From Arachis hypogaea (lineage: Eukaryota > Streptophyta > Magnoliopsida > Fabales > Fabaceae), in the NCBI RefSeq assembly GCF_003086295.3, contig NC_092048.1, forward strand, positions 41,974,425 through 42,038,424: a stretch of DNA of 64,000 bases. Direction: 5' to 3'. Under the pieces are notes generated by a model. That model saw nothing but the letters and a program-made list of their open reading frames with translations. It did not search any database and had not been told where the DNA came from. Made by a program: the position numbers and the translations under genes. The first letter of the stretch is position 1; the number at the start of each line of letters is the position of its first letter. This document shows, piece by piece, positions 1 to 10,624 of this stretch.

Positions 1-2174
1 CTTTGTTTTAATATCGACTATTATACATTATTGGAAAGCTCATAATGTCTTCTTTCCAATGCACTTGGAATCATCTCAATTGGATCTTCCTAGCTCAAGT
101 TATGCTCTATTGAAGAAGGCAAGGTCAAGTTGCCTTGGTTGTGGCGTTTTTGTCAAACACGCCAGTTCATTCTAAGTTGGCAACGTGCTAGTACCCTTCC
201 TTGGCCCAAATTCTCTGCCCCTTGGCGTTTTTGATGAATACGCCTTCTCCCCCTTGGCTTGGCAATGTGTTCGAGCCTCTCTAGGCTCATTCATGCTTCC
301 TTGGATGTTAACTCCTTGTTCTTGTTTTTGGGGCTTAAAGTTGCTTATGATTTGGCTTCAATTTTGTGCTTCACTGTAGACTATTATATATGGTTGGAAA
401 GCTCTGAATGTCAGCTTTCTAATGCAACTAAAAGCACTCAAATTGGATCTCTGTAGCTCAAGTTATTCTTGTTTGAAGAAGACAGGGTCAGGCTGCCAAA
501 ATCGCGGGCGTTGTTAGCAAACACGCCTTTGCTCTTCCAAGTTGGCAACGTGTTCAGTTTCTGAGGCTCCAAATGAAGTCCGATTTTGAAGCTTCAAACA
601 AATGTCAAACCCATACTATGATATATCGTTGGAAATCTCTGGATGTCTACTTTCAAATGCCATTGGAATTACCTCATTTGGAGTTTTGTAGCTCAAGATA
701 TACTCCATTGAAGGAGGTAAGGTCAGGCTGCCAAGCTCACCAGCGTTTTTGGCAAATACTCCCTTGTATTTCCAAGTTGCCAACGTGCTACCTTCATTCT
801 TCACCATCCAAAGCTTCCTGGCGTTGTTGCCAAACACACCAATGCTTTCTTGAGTTGGCAACGTGCTCGATGCTCTTTCCTGGCTCCAAACATTGCTTCC
901 CACGTTGCCATTGAACACGCCTATAGAAACCACGTTGGCAACGTGCTCCTTTCTGAGGCTCCAAATGAAGCCAGCTTTTGAAGCTTTGAATGAATACCAA
1001 CCCCATACTATGATATATGGTTGAAAAGCTCTTGATGTCTACTTTCCAATGCCACTAGAATCACCTCCTTTAGAGCTTTGTAGCTCAAGTTATGCATCCT
1101 TGAAGGAGGCAAGGTCAGGCTGCCAGGTTTGCTGGAGTTGTTGCTGAACACGCACCATTTCTTCCAAGTTGGCAACGCTCGATGACTTCTCCAGGGCTGC
1201 TTCCTTGCTTGGCGTTGCCTTGGAACACGCCCATGCTCTCCCAGCCCAACAACGTGCTCGAGCTTTCCCTATGGCACCAAGCTTTGCTTGCTACGTTGCC
1301 AAGGAACACGCCTTCAGAATTTGGCGTTGGCAACGTGCATCTCCCTTTCCTGGGCCAAGTCTTTCTATTCAGCGTTGTTTGCCTGCGTTGTCCTCAAACA
1401 CGCCCCTCATCTCTAGGCTGGCAACGTGCTCGAGACTTTGGACTAGCTCCCCAAGGTTGCTTGCTGCGTTGCCAAGGAACACGCCTTCAGAATTTGGCGT
1501 TGGCAACGTGCTTCACACCCTTCCTACCCAAGCCTTCTTGCTGCTGGCGTTGTCACCAAACACGCCTTTGTTGGTGGCGTTGGCAACGTGCTAGGGAGAT
1601 GCTTCCTTCCAGGTTTTTGCTCCCTGGCGTTGCTATGGAACACGCTATTAGTTTGGGGAGTTGGCAACGTGCCAACCCGCTCTTTTTGGCTTGCTTTGGA
1701 TTGTTGGAGTTGCCCTCAAACACGCCATTGTAAATTCAAGTTGGTAACTTGCTTGGGGCTTCAAATTCACCTTCCAGGACTACTTGGCGTTATTGCCAAA
1801 CACTCAAGTGATAATGCACGTTGGCAAATCCCAAGTCTCTTCTTCCTTGCCAAGCTTGCTATGTCCCCAATCTTTCTTGCTCTAATTCTTGCTGGCTTGA
1901 CCTTCTTGCTTCATTACCTATCATTAACCAAAGAATTTGCTTCAAAGTTTTGCCATTCTATGCAACAATTTTCAAGAGATTCATCCATGCTAATTCATTT
2001 GTCAACTCCTTGAATTCTTTGCGCAAATATAGCCAAATTCCACCTAGTTCTTGGTTCATGAATGCATGGAGAGAAAACTCACACAAATGCTTGTTTATTT
2101 CAAAGAAAGTGAATGAAATTAAGCTAAAACTACTTAAACTAACTAGCTAATATAGCAAAGATGCAAATGCATCA
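1..2174 (-). repeat. E1 3' LTR, truncated by the window edge
   Basis: This stretch aligns along its length with 8431-10592 inside the complete LTR, with scattered substitutions. It ends in the LTR terminus GCAAATGCATCA, directly followed by the polypurine-like tract of E1. It is the U3 part of the LTR and contains the ~80-bp repeat array. Apparent open frames of 70-180 codons here (for example at 1169-1594 and 1182-1733) are by-products of that GC-rich repeat and recur in every LTR copy; I do not regard them as genes. Confidence 0.9.
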
Positions 2175-3720
2175 CAACACCAAACTTAAACCTTGCTTGT
2201 CCTCAAGCAAGAAAAGAACTATGCACAAAGGTTTCTTTTAATTGGAACAAGTTGAGGGATAGCTTGTAATGCCTTGGTGAGTGAAGTGATTAAGTGATAG
2301 TGGGGTGAACTCTGAATTATATGCTCATGCAAGGATTCCAGTGCTTATTAGTCCCTACATTTTGGAAGTCTTAGATCTTAGGACTTTCATTCAAATGATA
2401 TCATGGAAATCTCTCTATAGGTAATCACCTTGAAGCAGTCTTATAGTTTTTGTGTCTTGGCCTTGACTCTAAGTGTCATGTCTCAAAGCGGCTCTTTAGA
2501 TAAGCTTTCAATCAATACTCCCAAACCAGTTGGTTTTAAGGTATTAGGTGTTGAAGCACCCCTTAGGATTTACTTGCTCAAGCCTCTCTCTTTGACACAA
2601 TTCTACCACAAGCATTTAACTAGGATAATAACTCTTTGAGTTCTTATTTCTTTCTTTTTCTTCCTAGTAATTGATGCTCAGAGCCTTTTTTTTTTGCTGC
2701 TTCTTGGATCAAAAGATATTTGAGAATCTCCACAATACTTCTTTGAACTCTATTTCCTGCCTATGAGCTCCCATACAGGTTTTCACAAACATGCAACCTC
2801 AATACACAATCATACAACTAGAACCACCACTTCTCTTAATCTTTTGCTTACCTCAAAACAAATTTTTGACTCCTCAATCATTCTTTTCAAAGAACTGTTC
2901 TCTGTTTGCAATTTATGGATCTTGAGTGTAAGTAGATTTTCAAGTGTATGGTGCTATGATGTATTTAGCATCTTAGTTATTGAACTTTTAAAGAGATTAT
3001 GCTAAGCAGACAAGCAAGGGTGCAATATTGCTTTCAATCATAATAGTTTTAAATAAAAGACAATCACTTAACAATACAACCTTTTTGAGTTCACTTGCTT
3101 TACTCCTTATCATCATCATTGTTGGTCTTTACATCCCTCTTTGTCTCTTTGGTTGATGATGCTTAATCCTTCCCAAGATTGAAGTGACTGCCTACAATAA
3201 ACTTTGAAAGTTGCATGTCCCCAAGCACTTGAGAGAGGGTTAGCATGCAGGTATGCTTGTGATTTCTTGACCTTAAGTTGGTGTGGGAACACCAAACTTA
3301 GTTCCTTGCCTACTTCTATATGCTAACACAGAATGCTTCTTTCATGCATGCATACTACATCATGTGCTTTAAGTCTATGAGTAAATAAAATGCAGGATTA
3401 AAAGGTAAACAAATGAAATTGCAGGCTTAGTCAATTTCTATGATTGTTTGGGATTTGTGATTATTCATAATTGTCTCAAGGGTTACTTTATTTTTCATGA
3501 ATGTTGGTGGAACACCAAACTTAGTACCATGCATTCACCCTTAAATTTTTTTTTGTTGATACAATCACATTGGTGTGGAACACCAAACTTAATTCCTTGC
3601 AATACATAGAAGTTGAACTAACCATTTATTCTGAGAAGAGTATAAAAAAAATAGTTACCTAAGGTTGGGTTGCCTCCCAACAAGCGCTCTTTTATCGTCA
3701 TTAGCTTGACGGTTGTCCCT
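2175..3720 (-). other. E1 3' non-coding internal region with polypurine-like tract
   Basis: No coding frame is credible here. On the minus strand the 13-mer TAAGTTTGGTGTT lies one base before the 3' LTR (plus 2176-2188) and is the probable polypurine primer for plus-strand synthesis. Exact copies of the same 13-mer recur at 3288-3300, 3511-3523 and 3579-3591. The rest is AT-rich with a few homopolymers. A third-party reader should treat it as the 3' untranslated part of the element. Confidence 0.65.
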
Positions 3721-3722
3721 TT

Positions 3723-4286
3723 TTAGGGAGGATGATGATCATAGTGCATTAATCCCTCCCCTCTCACCGTGAGCTTCCTTCCAGTATCCTTCTTGATGAT
3801 TTCCACATGTTCAAGTGAGAGGATTTTGTTCACTGTGTAATATCCAGAAAAGTGTGGAGATGTTTCCATTGGTTGGTATGTTAGCATCACTTTATCTCCT
3901 GGTGAGAAGCCTTCAGTGGGAATTTTCTTGTTTCTCCATCCTCTTGGCACTTTCTTCTTGGGACTCTTTTCTTTTTCAGGAGGTAGTTCATATTTTGGAG
4001 CCTCAATTTTTAGAATGTCCTTGCTGAGAATCTCAAATGCACGCTTTGATTGTAGCTTCTCCTCTATTCTTTGAGCTTGTTGCAACACTTCTACCTCTTC
4101 CTTTCTTTTCCAGCATGAGCTTAGGTGCATTGGAAGCGTTTCATCAGGTGCCTCTTTTATGTTTGGGTCTATGGAATCAATCTTCATATACTCTTCCTCT
4201 TGGGTGGAATCTTGCAAATTCTTGAAGACATGGAATACTATATGCTCTTCATGCACCCTTAGCATCAATTCTCCTTTTTTCAACAT
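3723..4286 (-). pseudogene. E1 protease tail fused to an integrase C-terminal remnant
   Basis: The first third (LRVHEEHIVFHVF and the following acidic linker) looks like the stretch after the retroviral-type protease. The last ~60 residues (FSPGDKVMLTY, FSGYYTV, GEGLMHYDHH) resemble the integrase C-terminal barrel that normally follows the catalytic core. Everything expected between the two is missing, so an internal deletion has joined them in frame. The frame differs from the upstream protease-like frame by one base at the six-base T run near 4275-4280, which may be a genuine frameshift or a homopolymer length error. The right-hand duplicate (29377-29700) is too error-rich to decide. Confidence 0.65.
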
Positions 4287-5280
4287 CTATCAATGCCCTG
4301 GCAGTAGCTAAGAAAGGTCTTCCTAGGATGATGGGAGTGTTGTCATCTTCCTCTATGTCTAGAATGACGAAGTTAGCTGGGAGGAAAAATTTGTCCACTT
4401 TCACCAATACATTCTCCACAACCCCAAGTGCTTGCTGAATGGATTTGTCCGCCATTTGAAGGGCTATTTTTGTGGGTTTCAATTCATGAATCTGAAGCTT
4501 CCTCATCAAAGATAGAGGCATCAGATTTATGCTTGCACCAAGGTCACAAAATACTCTCTCAATCATCATGTTGCCTATGGTGCAGGGGATATGAAAGCTC
4601 CCTGGGTCCTTCCTCTTTCTTGGCAACCCTCTCTGGATGATGGCACTACACTCCCTGGTCATCACAACCATTTGTCCCTCCTTCAAGGATCTTTTCCTTG
4701 TCAACAATTCCTTCATGAACTTTGCATACAATGGCATTTGTTCAAGTGCTTCTATGAAGGGGATGTTGATGTGCAGTGTCTTGAATATCTCCAGAAATTT
4801 GGAGTATTGCTTCTCTTTGTTCTCTCCCTTGAGCCTTTGAGGGTATGGGAGCATTGGTTGGTATGCTTTCATTGCCTCCTTCTTAGCTAACTTCTCACTT
4901 TGTGTGGAGGTTTCTTGCTCCTGCTTTTGTTCCTTCACCTCTTCTTTTAAGCCTTCTTTGTTGTGCTCTTCCTGAGTAATGGCTTCTGTCTCCACCTTCT
5001 TCCCACTTCTTAGAGTGATTGCTTTACACTCCTCCCACTTTATGGCTTTTTCTGTGTCCCTTGGGTTATCTTCAGTGGTACTAGGGAGTTCTCGCTTCTC
5101 ACCTATCTCAGTGATTTGTTTAGCCGTTTGTCCTATCTGCCTCTCAAGATTTTTCATAGATGAATCTTGGTTTTTGAGTGTCAGGGCTTGATCTTGTCTT
5201 GCCATCTCTTGAGTCTTGATAAGTTTTTCCATTAACATCTCTAAGTTAGAGATCCTCTGAGAGTCTGGATGTGGTTGCAC
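4249..5280 (-). pseudogene. E1 aspartic protease domain (gag-pol frame continuation)
   Basis: This is the same reading frame as gag, separated from it only by the TAA at 5293-5295. The N-terminal half is a charged coiled linker (many K/E/Q, residues ~1-130). The C-terminal half contains a retropepsin-like region with CDLGASINLMP, where LGA replaces the usual active-site T/SGA, and the flap/hinge motif IILGRPFLATA. Athila-lineage proteases commonly show the D-L-G-A form, so it is not by itself evidence of inactivity. Reading continues into the next frame by a one-base shift. The shown start is only the first possible start after the stop; the true start is that of gag. Confidence 0.75.
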
Positions 5281-5292
5281 GGGAGGTGATGG

Positions 5293-6675
5293 TTATTGGT
5301 GGAGGTTGTTTGGAGCATTGAGGTGGTTATTTTGTGAGTTGAATGGAAGTATGGAAAAACTATTTTGGTGAGTTTGTGAGTTATTATGAGGTGGATGATA
5401 TGTGTTTTGTAAGTTTTTGTATTGGTTAGTGTTACTAGATGAGTGATTTTGGCTGTGTGGGTTGCGGGAATGGTTGGAGTTGTTATTCTTCTGCCAATGG
5501 TTTTGATTATCACCCCATCTCAGGTTGGGGTGATTCCTCCAGGATGAGTTGTATGTGTTACCATGGAAGTCATTTTGAGAAGAATTTGAGGCATTTTGCA
5601 TATATTGAACCTGTTCTTGTTGCTGCTCAATATTGCTCGCTTCATTTTGACCCCATTCAATTGAAGGTTGATTTGTTGTGCTCACTGAAGCTAGTTGGAG
5701 GCCATCTATTCTCTTAGCCATCATTTCCATTTGTTGCTGGAGTTGTTGGTGCATTAACTTGTTTTTTGCCAAGATTGTGTCCACTCCTTCTAGTTCCAAT
5801 ACACCCTTCTTTTGAATAGGTTGGCGTTGCCTCTGATGAGCAAAGAAGTATTGGTTATTTGTCACCATGTCTACGAGATTCTGAGCTTCTTCGGCTGTAT
5901 TCATTAATTGTAGCGAGCCTCCTGTAGAGTAATCCAAAGACTCTTGAGATTTTTTAGTCAACCCTTCATAAAAATTTTGAAGTTTATCCCATTCACTGAA
6001 CATCTCAGGTGGACATTTTTTAATTAGAGCTTTGTATCTTTTCCATGCCTCATACAATGATTCCCCATCCATTTGAGTGAACGTTTGCACCTCCGTTTTT
6101 AACCTGATGATCCTCTGAGGCGGATAGAACTTGGATAGGAATTTATTCACCAGATCATCCCAAGTGTTGATACTTTCTTTGGAGAATGTCTTCAGCCATT
6201 GAAATGCCTTATCCCTAAAAGAAAATGGGAACAATAGTAGCTTGTAAACATCTGGAGGCACACCATTTGTCTTGACAGTTTCACAAATTCTTAGGAAGAC
6301 AGATAGGTGTTGATTTAGATCCTCAAGGGGGCCTCCTCCATAGGAGCAATTGTTTTGCACGAGGGTGATGAGTTGAGACTTCAATTCAAAGTTGTTTGCA
6401 TGAACATTGGGAGCAAGTATACTGCTCCCACAGTGTCTTGGATTTGGGAGAGTGTACGAAGCTAAAACTCTCCTTTGAGGTGGGTTGTTATTGTTATTGG
6501 CTACTCCTTCTGGTGGATTTGGTGGATTTGTTAAATGTTCCTCCATATCTTGGAATTCTTCTTTTGACTCCTCTTTTCCAACAATGTTTTTCCCTCTTTC
6601 AGCTCTTCTTATTCTTCTGAGGGTTCTTTCGTCTTGTTCACAGAAAGTGGATATACTTCTCCTTGTACCTGACAT
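5293..6675 (-). CDS. gag: E1 gag (capsid/nucleocapsid) polyprotein, 460 codons
   Basis: ATG at 6675 begins an uninterrupted frame about 190 bases inside the primer site. Residues ~1-60 are basic (RTLRRIRRAER). Residues ~110-300 carry the plant retrotransposon gag signature: FPFSFRDKAFQWL, then W-D-LVNKFLSKFYPP, then ESLYEAWKRYK. The C-terminal 120 residues are rich in N, Q, H and S. I see no CCHC zinc knuckle, which many Athila gags have between these parts. Gag packages the element RNA into cytoplasmic particles. The frame ends in TAA, after which the same frame runs on into the protease region, so this was once a single gag-pro frame or uses readthrough. The duplicate at 30630-31986 is broken by many one-base deletions. 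Confidence 0.85.
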   Translation of the reverse strand: MSGTRRSISTFCEQDERTLRRIRRAERGKNIVGKEESKEEFQDMEEHLTNPPNPPEGVANNNNNPPQRRVLASYTLPNPRHCGSSILAPNVHANNFELKSQLITLVQNNCSYGGGPLEDLNQHLSVFLRICETVKTNGVPPDVYKLLLFPFSFRDKAFQWLKTFSKESINTWDDLVNKFLSKFYPPQRIIRLKTEVQTFTQMDGESLYEAWKRYKALIKKCPPEMFSEWDKLQNFYEGLTKKSQESLDYSTGGSLQLMNTAEEAQNLVDMVTNNQYFFAHQRQRQPIQKKGVLELEGVDTILAKNKLMHQQLQQQMEMMAKRIDGLQLASVSTTNQPSIEWGQNEASNIEQQQEQVQYMQNASNSSQNDFHGNTYNSSWRNHPNLRWGDNQNHWQKNNNSNHSRNPHSQNHSSSNTNQYKNLQNTYHPPHNNSQTHQNSFSILPFNSQNNHLNAPNNLHQ

Positions 6676-6866
6676 ACAACCAAAGCATAAGAATCACACA
6701 ACACCAGAAAGGCAATAACACTTTAATTCATTGCTGAAGTGAAATGTTAGTTGGCTTAAGCAAAACTTCAAACAGTTAGTGTGTTAGTTAAAAGTAAAAG
6801 AAACAGAAAAATAAAAGTGCTAGATCTAGATCTTCACTTCACTTAATCATTGTTAATCTAATTCAA

Positions 6867-6884
6867 TCCCCGGCAACGGCGCCA
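6867..6884 (-). other. E1 primer binding site for tRNA-Asp
   Basis: The plus strand reads TCCCCGGCAACGGCGCCA, which matches the 3' 18 bases of plant tRNA-Asp(GUC) including CCA; the minus strand of the element therefore carries its complement. Six bases separate it from the LTR at 6891. Minus-strand DNA synthesis would start here. Its position fixes both the element orientation and the inner LTR boundary. Confidence 0.9.
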
Positions 6885-8095
6885 AAAACTTGATACGTAA
6901 AAAATTATTTTCACGTAATTACTGGCAAGTATACCGGGTCGTATCAAGTAATAAAACTCACTAAGAGTGAGGTCGATCCCACGGAGATTGGTAGATTAAG
7001 CAACTTTAGTTAAATGGTAGATTTAGTCAAGCAAACATGGTTTTGATTTCATGAGATTTGTGATTTTTTGAACATAATTGCAAAAAAAATAAATGGCAAG
7101 GAATTTAAAGAACTAGAAGAGAGAAAGAAGATGAAAGTAAATAACTGAAACTTTAAATGCAAGAAACTTAAATGACATTAAAGATAAATTGCAAGAAAGT
7201 AAAGATTGCAGAATTTTAAAGAGCATAAGAGTAAATAGCAAGAAATATAGAAATATAATGTAAATGACAAGAATAATGAATTGCAAGAATGTAGAAGGGA
7301 ATTGGGTAATGGATATTCAAACAACTAAAGAGCAAAAGAAATGAGAATTGATGATGGAGAGGGTCATTAGGGATCAGAGATGCAAATTCTTCTGAATTGA
7401 TGTTGATCAATTTCTTTTCAATCATGGGTATAGATCCATGGCAACTTGTGGGTAATTGAGTCCCAATATCTTGGTAACTCAATTTCTCTCAACACAACTA
7501 ATTGCCACTCTTGTGATCTAATTGTTCATGAGAAGAGATGAAGTTCAATTCCTAATCCAAGCTACACAACTTCCAGAATCTCAACTAAGGGAGGTTACAT
7601 CTCACATACCAACCAAAGTGTATTGATTAAGGAAATCATGAAAGGATGAACTCTAAACTGAATTATGTGACTCCTTTCTCAAATTCACCATATAATTCAT
7701 ATAGATTAATCCCTCTCTCGATGGTGATTGAATCTTTGAATAACAAGAGTTTTCTCTTGGATTAACCACTTGAATTAAGAAGGAAGAGAAGAGTTATCAA
7801 TTCATTCAAACAAACAGAGCTCTTCCCCCTAATGAAAGTGGGGTTTAGTGAATCATAGCTCCAATTTCAACAACAATTGCAATAGATGAAAATTAAACTA
7901 AGTGTAGAGAAGAATGAAGAAGAAGAAGAAGAAGTTCTTAAAACTGAAATTCAAAGTTTCAAGAAAAACAAAATAGAAGACCGGTGAGAAAAAGTAAAGA
8001 ATAGAAATTGCTAGTGTAATCGAAAAATGTCTAAGTGTCAAAAAGTCTAAAAAAAGTTTAAAGCCAAAAGTCCTCCAAAGTATCAAACTCTTCTC

Positions 8096-8104
8096 TATTT
8101 ATAC
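8096..8104 (-). promoter_or_regulatory. Predicted TATA box of the E1 LTR promoter
   Basis: The minus strand reads GTATAAATAGAG, a good plant TATA match, about 2.5 kb into the LTR in element orientation and 1.2 kb before its inner end. Equivalent sites lie at 11296-11304 and, with one base changed, near 14916 in the other LTR copies. Position fits a U3/R border. Transcription itself is inferred. Confidence 0.45.
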
Positions 8105-8429
8105 TACTCCTAAAACTCCTTCATAGATCTTTAATTGGGCTAGCAATGTGGGCTTTATCCTTGTGAATTCCTGGCTCCACGGAAGAAGTGTTGCTGGCCT
8201 TTGTGAGGAACAGAGGAAGCAGAGCAAGTTGTCATCAATTCTGGCCCATTGAGTGGCGTTACTGGCAAACATGCTAGTGTTGTAACAAGTTGGCAACGTG
8301 TGTGTTAGTCCCCCTGGGCTGAGGTTTGGTGATGGGCATTGCTAGCCCAAGTTGTTGCCAAACACTTGGCTCTTCTTCTTCTTGGTTTCACTTTTCATGC
8401 TTAATGTTGCCTAAACTTTGAGTTTCAAT

Positions 8430-10592
8430 CCTTTGCTTTAATATCGACTATTATACATCATTGAAAAGCTTATAATGTCTTCTTTCCAATGCACTTGGAA
8501 TCATCGCAATTGGATCTTCCTAGCTCAAGTTATGCTCTATTGAAGAAGGCAAGGTCAAGTTGCCTTGGTTGTGGCGTTTTTGTCAAACACGCCAGTTCAT
8601 TCCAAGTTGGCAACGTGCTAGTGCCCTTCCTTGGCCCAAATTCTCTTTCCCTTGGCATTTTTTATGAACACGCCTTCTCCACCTTGGCTTGGCAACGTGT
8701 TCGAGCCTCTCTAGGCTCATTCATGCTTCCTTGGATGTTAACTCCTTGTTCTTGTTTTTGGGACTTAAAGTTCCTTATAGTTTGGCTTCCATTTTGTACT
8801 CCACTATAGAATATTATATATGGTTCGAAAGATCTGAATGTCAGCTTTCTAATGCAACTGAAAGAACTCAAATTGGATCTTTGTAGCTCAAGTTATTCTT
8901 GTTTGAAGAAGACAGGGTCAGGCTGCCAAAATCGCGGGCGTTGTTAGCAAACACGCCTTTGCTCTTCCAAGTTGGCAACGTGTTCAGTTTCTGAGGCTCC
9001 AAATGAAGTCCGATTTTGAAGCTTCAAACAAATGTCAAACCCATACCATGATATATCGTTGGAAAGCTCTGGATGTCTACTTTCAAATGTCGTTGGAATC
9101 ACCTCATTTGGAGCTTTGTAGCTCAAGATATACTCCATTGAAGGAGGTAAGGTCAGGCTGCCAAGCTCACTAGCGTTTTTGGCAAATACTCCCTTGTATT
9201 TCCAAGTTGCCAACGTGCTACCTTCATTCTTCACCATCGAAAGCTTCCTGGCGTTGTTGCCAAACACACCAATGCTTTCTTGAGTTGGCAACGTGCTCGA
9301 TGCTCTTTCCTGGCTCCAAACATTGCTTCCCACGTTGCCATTGAACACGCCTATAGAAACCACGTTGGCAACGTGCTCCTTTCTGAGGCTCCAAATGAAG
9401 CCAGCTTTTGAAACTTCGAATGAATGCCAACCCCATACTATGATATATGGTTGGAAAGCTCTTGATGTCTACTTTCCAATGCCACTAGAATCACCTCCTT
9501 TAGAGCTTTGTAGCTCAAGTTATGCATCCTTGAAGGAGGCAAGGTCAGGCTGCCAGGTTTGCTGGAGTTGTTGCTGAACACGCACCCTTTCTTCCAAGTT
9601 GGCAACGCTCGATGACTTCTCTAGGGCTGCTTCCTTGCTTGGCGTTGCCTTGGAACACGCCCATGCTCTCCCAGCCCAACAACATGCTCGAGCCTTTCCT
9701 ATGGCACCAACCTTTGCTTGCTACGTTGCCAAGGAACACGCCTTCAGAATTTGGCGTTGGCAACGTGCATCTCCCTTTCCTGGGCTAAGTCTTTCTATTC
9801 AGCGTTGTTTGCCTGCGTTGTCCTCAAACACGCCCCTCATCTCTAGGCTGGCAACGTGCTCGAGGCTTTGGACTAGCTTCCCAAGGTTGCTTGCTGCGTT
9901 GCCAAGGAACACGCCTTCAGAATTTGGCGTTGGCAACGTGCTTCACACCCTTCCTACCCAAGCCTTCTTGCTACTGGCGTTGTCACCAAACATGCCCTTG
10001 TTGGTGGCGTTGGCAACGTGCTAGGGAGCTGCTTTCTTCCAGGTTTTTGCTCCCTGGCGTTGCTATGGAACACGCTATTACTTTGGGGAGTTGGCAACGT
10101 GCCAACCCGCTCTTTTTGTCTTGCTTTGGATTGTTGGAGTTGCCCTCAAACACGCCATTGTAAATTCAAGTTGGTAACTTGCTTGGGGCTTCAAATTCAC
10201 CTTCCAGGACTACTTGGCGTTATTGCCAAACACTCAAGTGATAATGCATGTTGGCAACTCCCAAGTCTCTTCTTCCTTGCCAAGCTTGCTATGTCCCCAA
10301 TCTTTCTTGCTGGCTTGACCTTCTTGCTTCATTACCTATCATTAACCAAAGAATTTGCTTCAAAGTTATACCATTCTATGCAACAATTTTCAAGAGATTC
10401 ATCCATGCTAATTCATTTGTCAACTCCTTGAATTCTTTGCGCAAATATAGCCAAATTCCACCTAGTTCTTGGTTCATGAATGCATGGAGAGAAAACTCAC
10501 ACAAATGCTAGTTTATTTCAAAGAAAGTGAATGAAATTAAGCTAAAACTACTTAAACTAACTAGCTAATATAGCAAAGATGCAAATGCATCA
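8430..10592. repeat. ~80-bp periodic repeat array within the E1 LTR U3
   Basis: The motif GTTGGCAACGTGC or a close variant recurs at about 8607, 8689, 8971, 9206, 9284, 9364, 9597, 9676, 9755, 9847, 9927, 10009, 10090, 10170 and 10250. Neighbouring spacing is mostly 78-82 bp, or close to three times that. Between occurrences lies the complementary-type motif CGTTGCCAAACACGCC. A longer unit containing GTAGCTCAAGTTAT...AAGGTCAGGCTGCCA is repeated four times (near 8475, 8836, 9071, 9461). The same array is present in every E1-type LTR here. It produces the alanine/leucine/tryptophan-rich false open frames. Confidence 0.85.
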
Positions 10593-10624
10593 CAACACCA
10601 AACTTAAACCTTGCTTGTCCTCAA
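10593..10624 (-). mobile_element. Stub of E1 internal sequence between two LTRs
   Basis: About 30 bases identical to the E1 sequence just inside the 3' LTR (2175-2206), including the polypurine-like 13-mer. It then switches to LTR sequence equivalent to 7418 onward. The junction bases TCAA occur in both parents, consistent with a deletion joining at a 4-base microhomology. It is the only remnant of the internal region between these two LTRs. Confidence 0.75.

Larger units (their letters stand above)
1..10592 (-). mobile_element. E1: Athila-like Ty3-gypsy element lacking most of pol
   Basis: The element reads on the minus strand: 5' LTR 6891-10592, tRNA-Asp primer site 6867-6884, gag 5293-6675, protease-like 4249-5280, an integrase tail 3723-4286, a non-coding 3' region, then the 3' LTR ending at 2174 and cut by the window start. 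LTR ends are TGATGC...GTATCA in element orientation. No reverse transcriptase, RNase H or integrase core lies between protease and integrase tail, so the element cannot move alone. No target duplication can be read, because one end is outside the window and the other abuts another E1-type fragment. The lineage call rests on gag, the primer site and the fused gag-protease layout as remembered from Athila-type elements. Confidence 0.85.
6891..10592 (-). repeat. E1 5' LTR, complete (3702 bp)
   Basis: Bounded by TGATACGTAA at the primer-site side and GCAAATGCATCA at the outer side. In element orientation, U3 is the GC-rich repeat-bearing part (about 10592 to 8100), followed by an AT-rich R/U5 part. 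At the outer end the sequence does not pass into host DNA; it passes into a copy of the E1 polypurine-side sequence (10593-10624). This LTR therefore also served, or was recombined to serve, as the 3' LTR of another copy. Open frames within it recur in all LTR copies and are not genes. Confidence 0.88.

Noticed and set aside
1169..1594. Long alanine/leucine/tryptophan-rich open frames, repeated at 9599, 12797, 16522, 34836 and 38025
   Set aside because: They follow the ~80-bp LTR repeat, are open in several frames at once, and recur with every LTR copy, so they are composition artefacts.
4428..6718. Plus-strand frames across 4428-6718
   Set aside because: Shadows antisense to the clear gag and protease frames.
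6850..6890. Possible tRNA-Asp gene
   Set aside because: Only the 18-base 3' end is present, at the primer-site position; no tRNA body.
8600..10260. Possible CRISPR-like array because of regular spacing
   Set aside because: Repeats are degenerate and spacers are not unique but share motifs; the context is a plant LTR.
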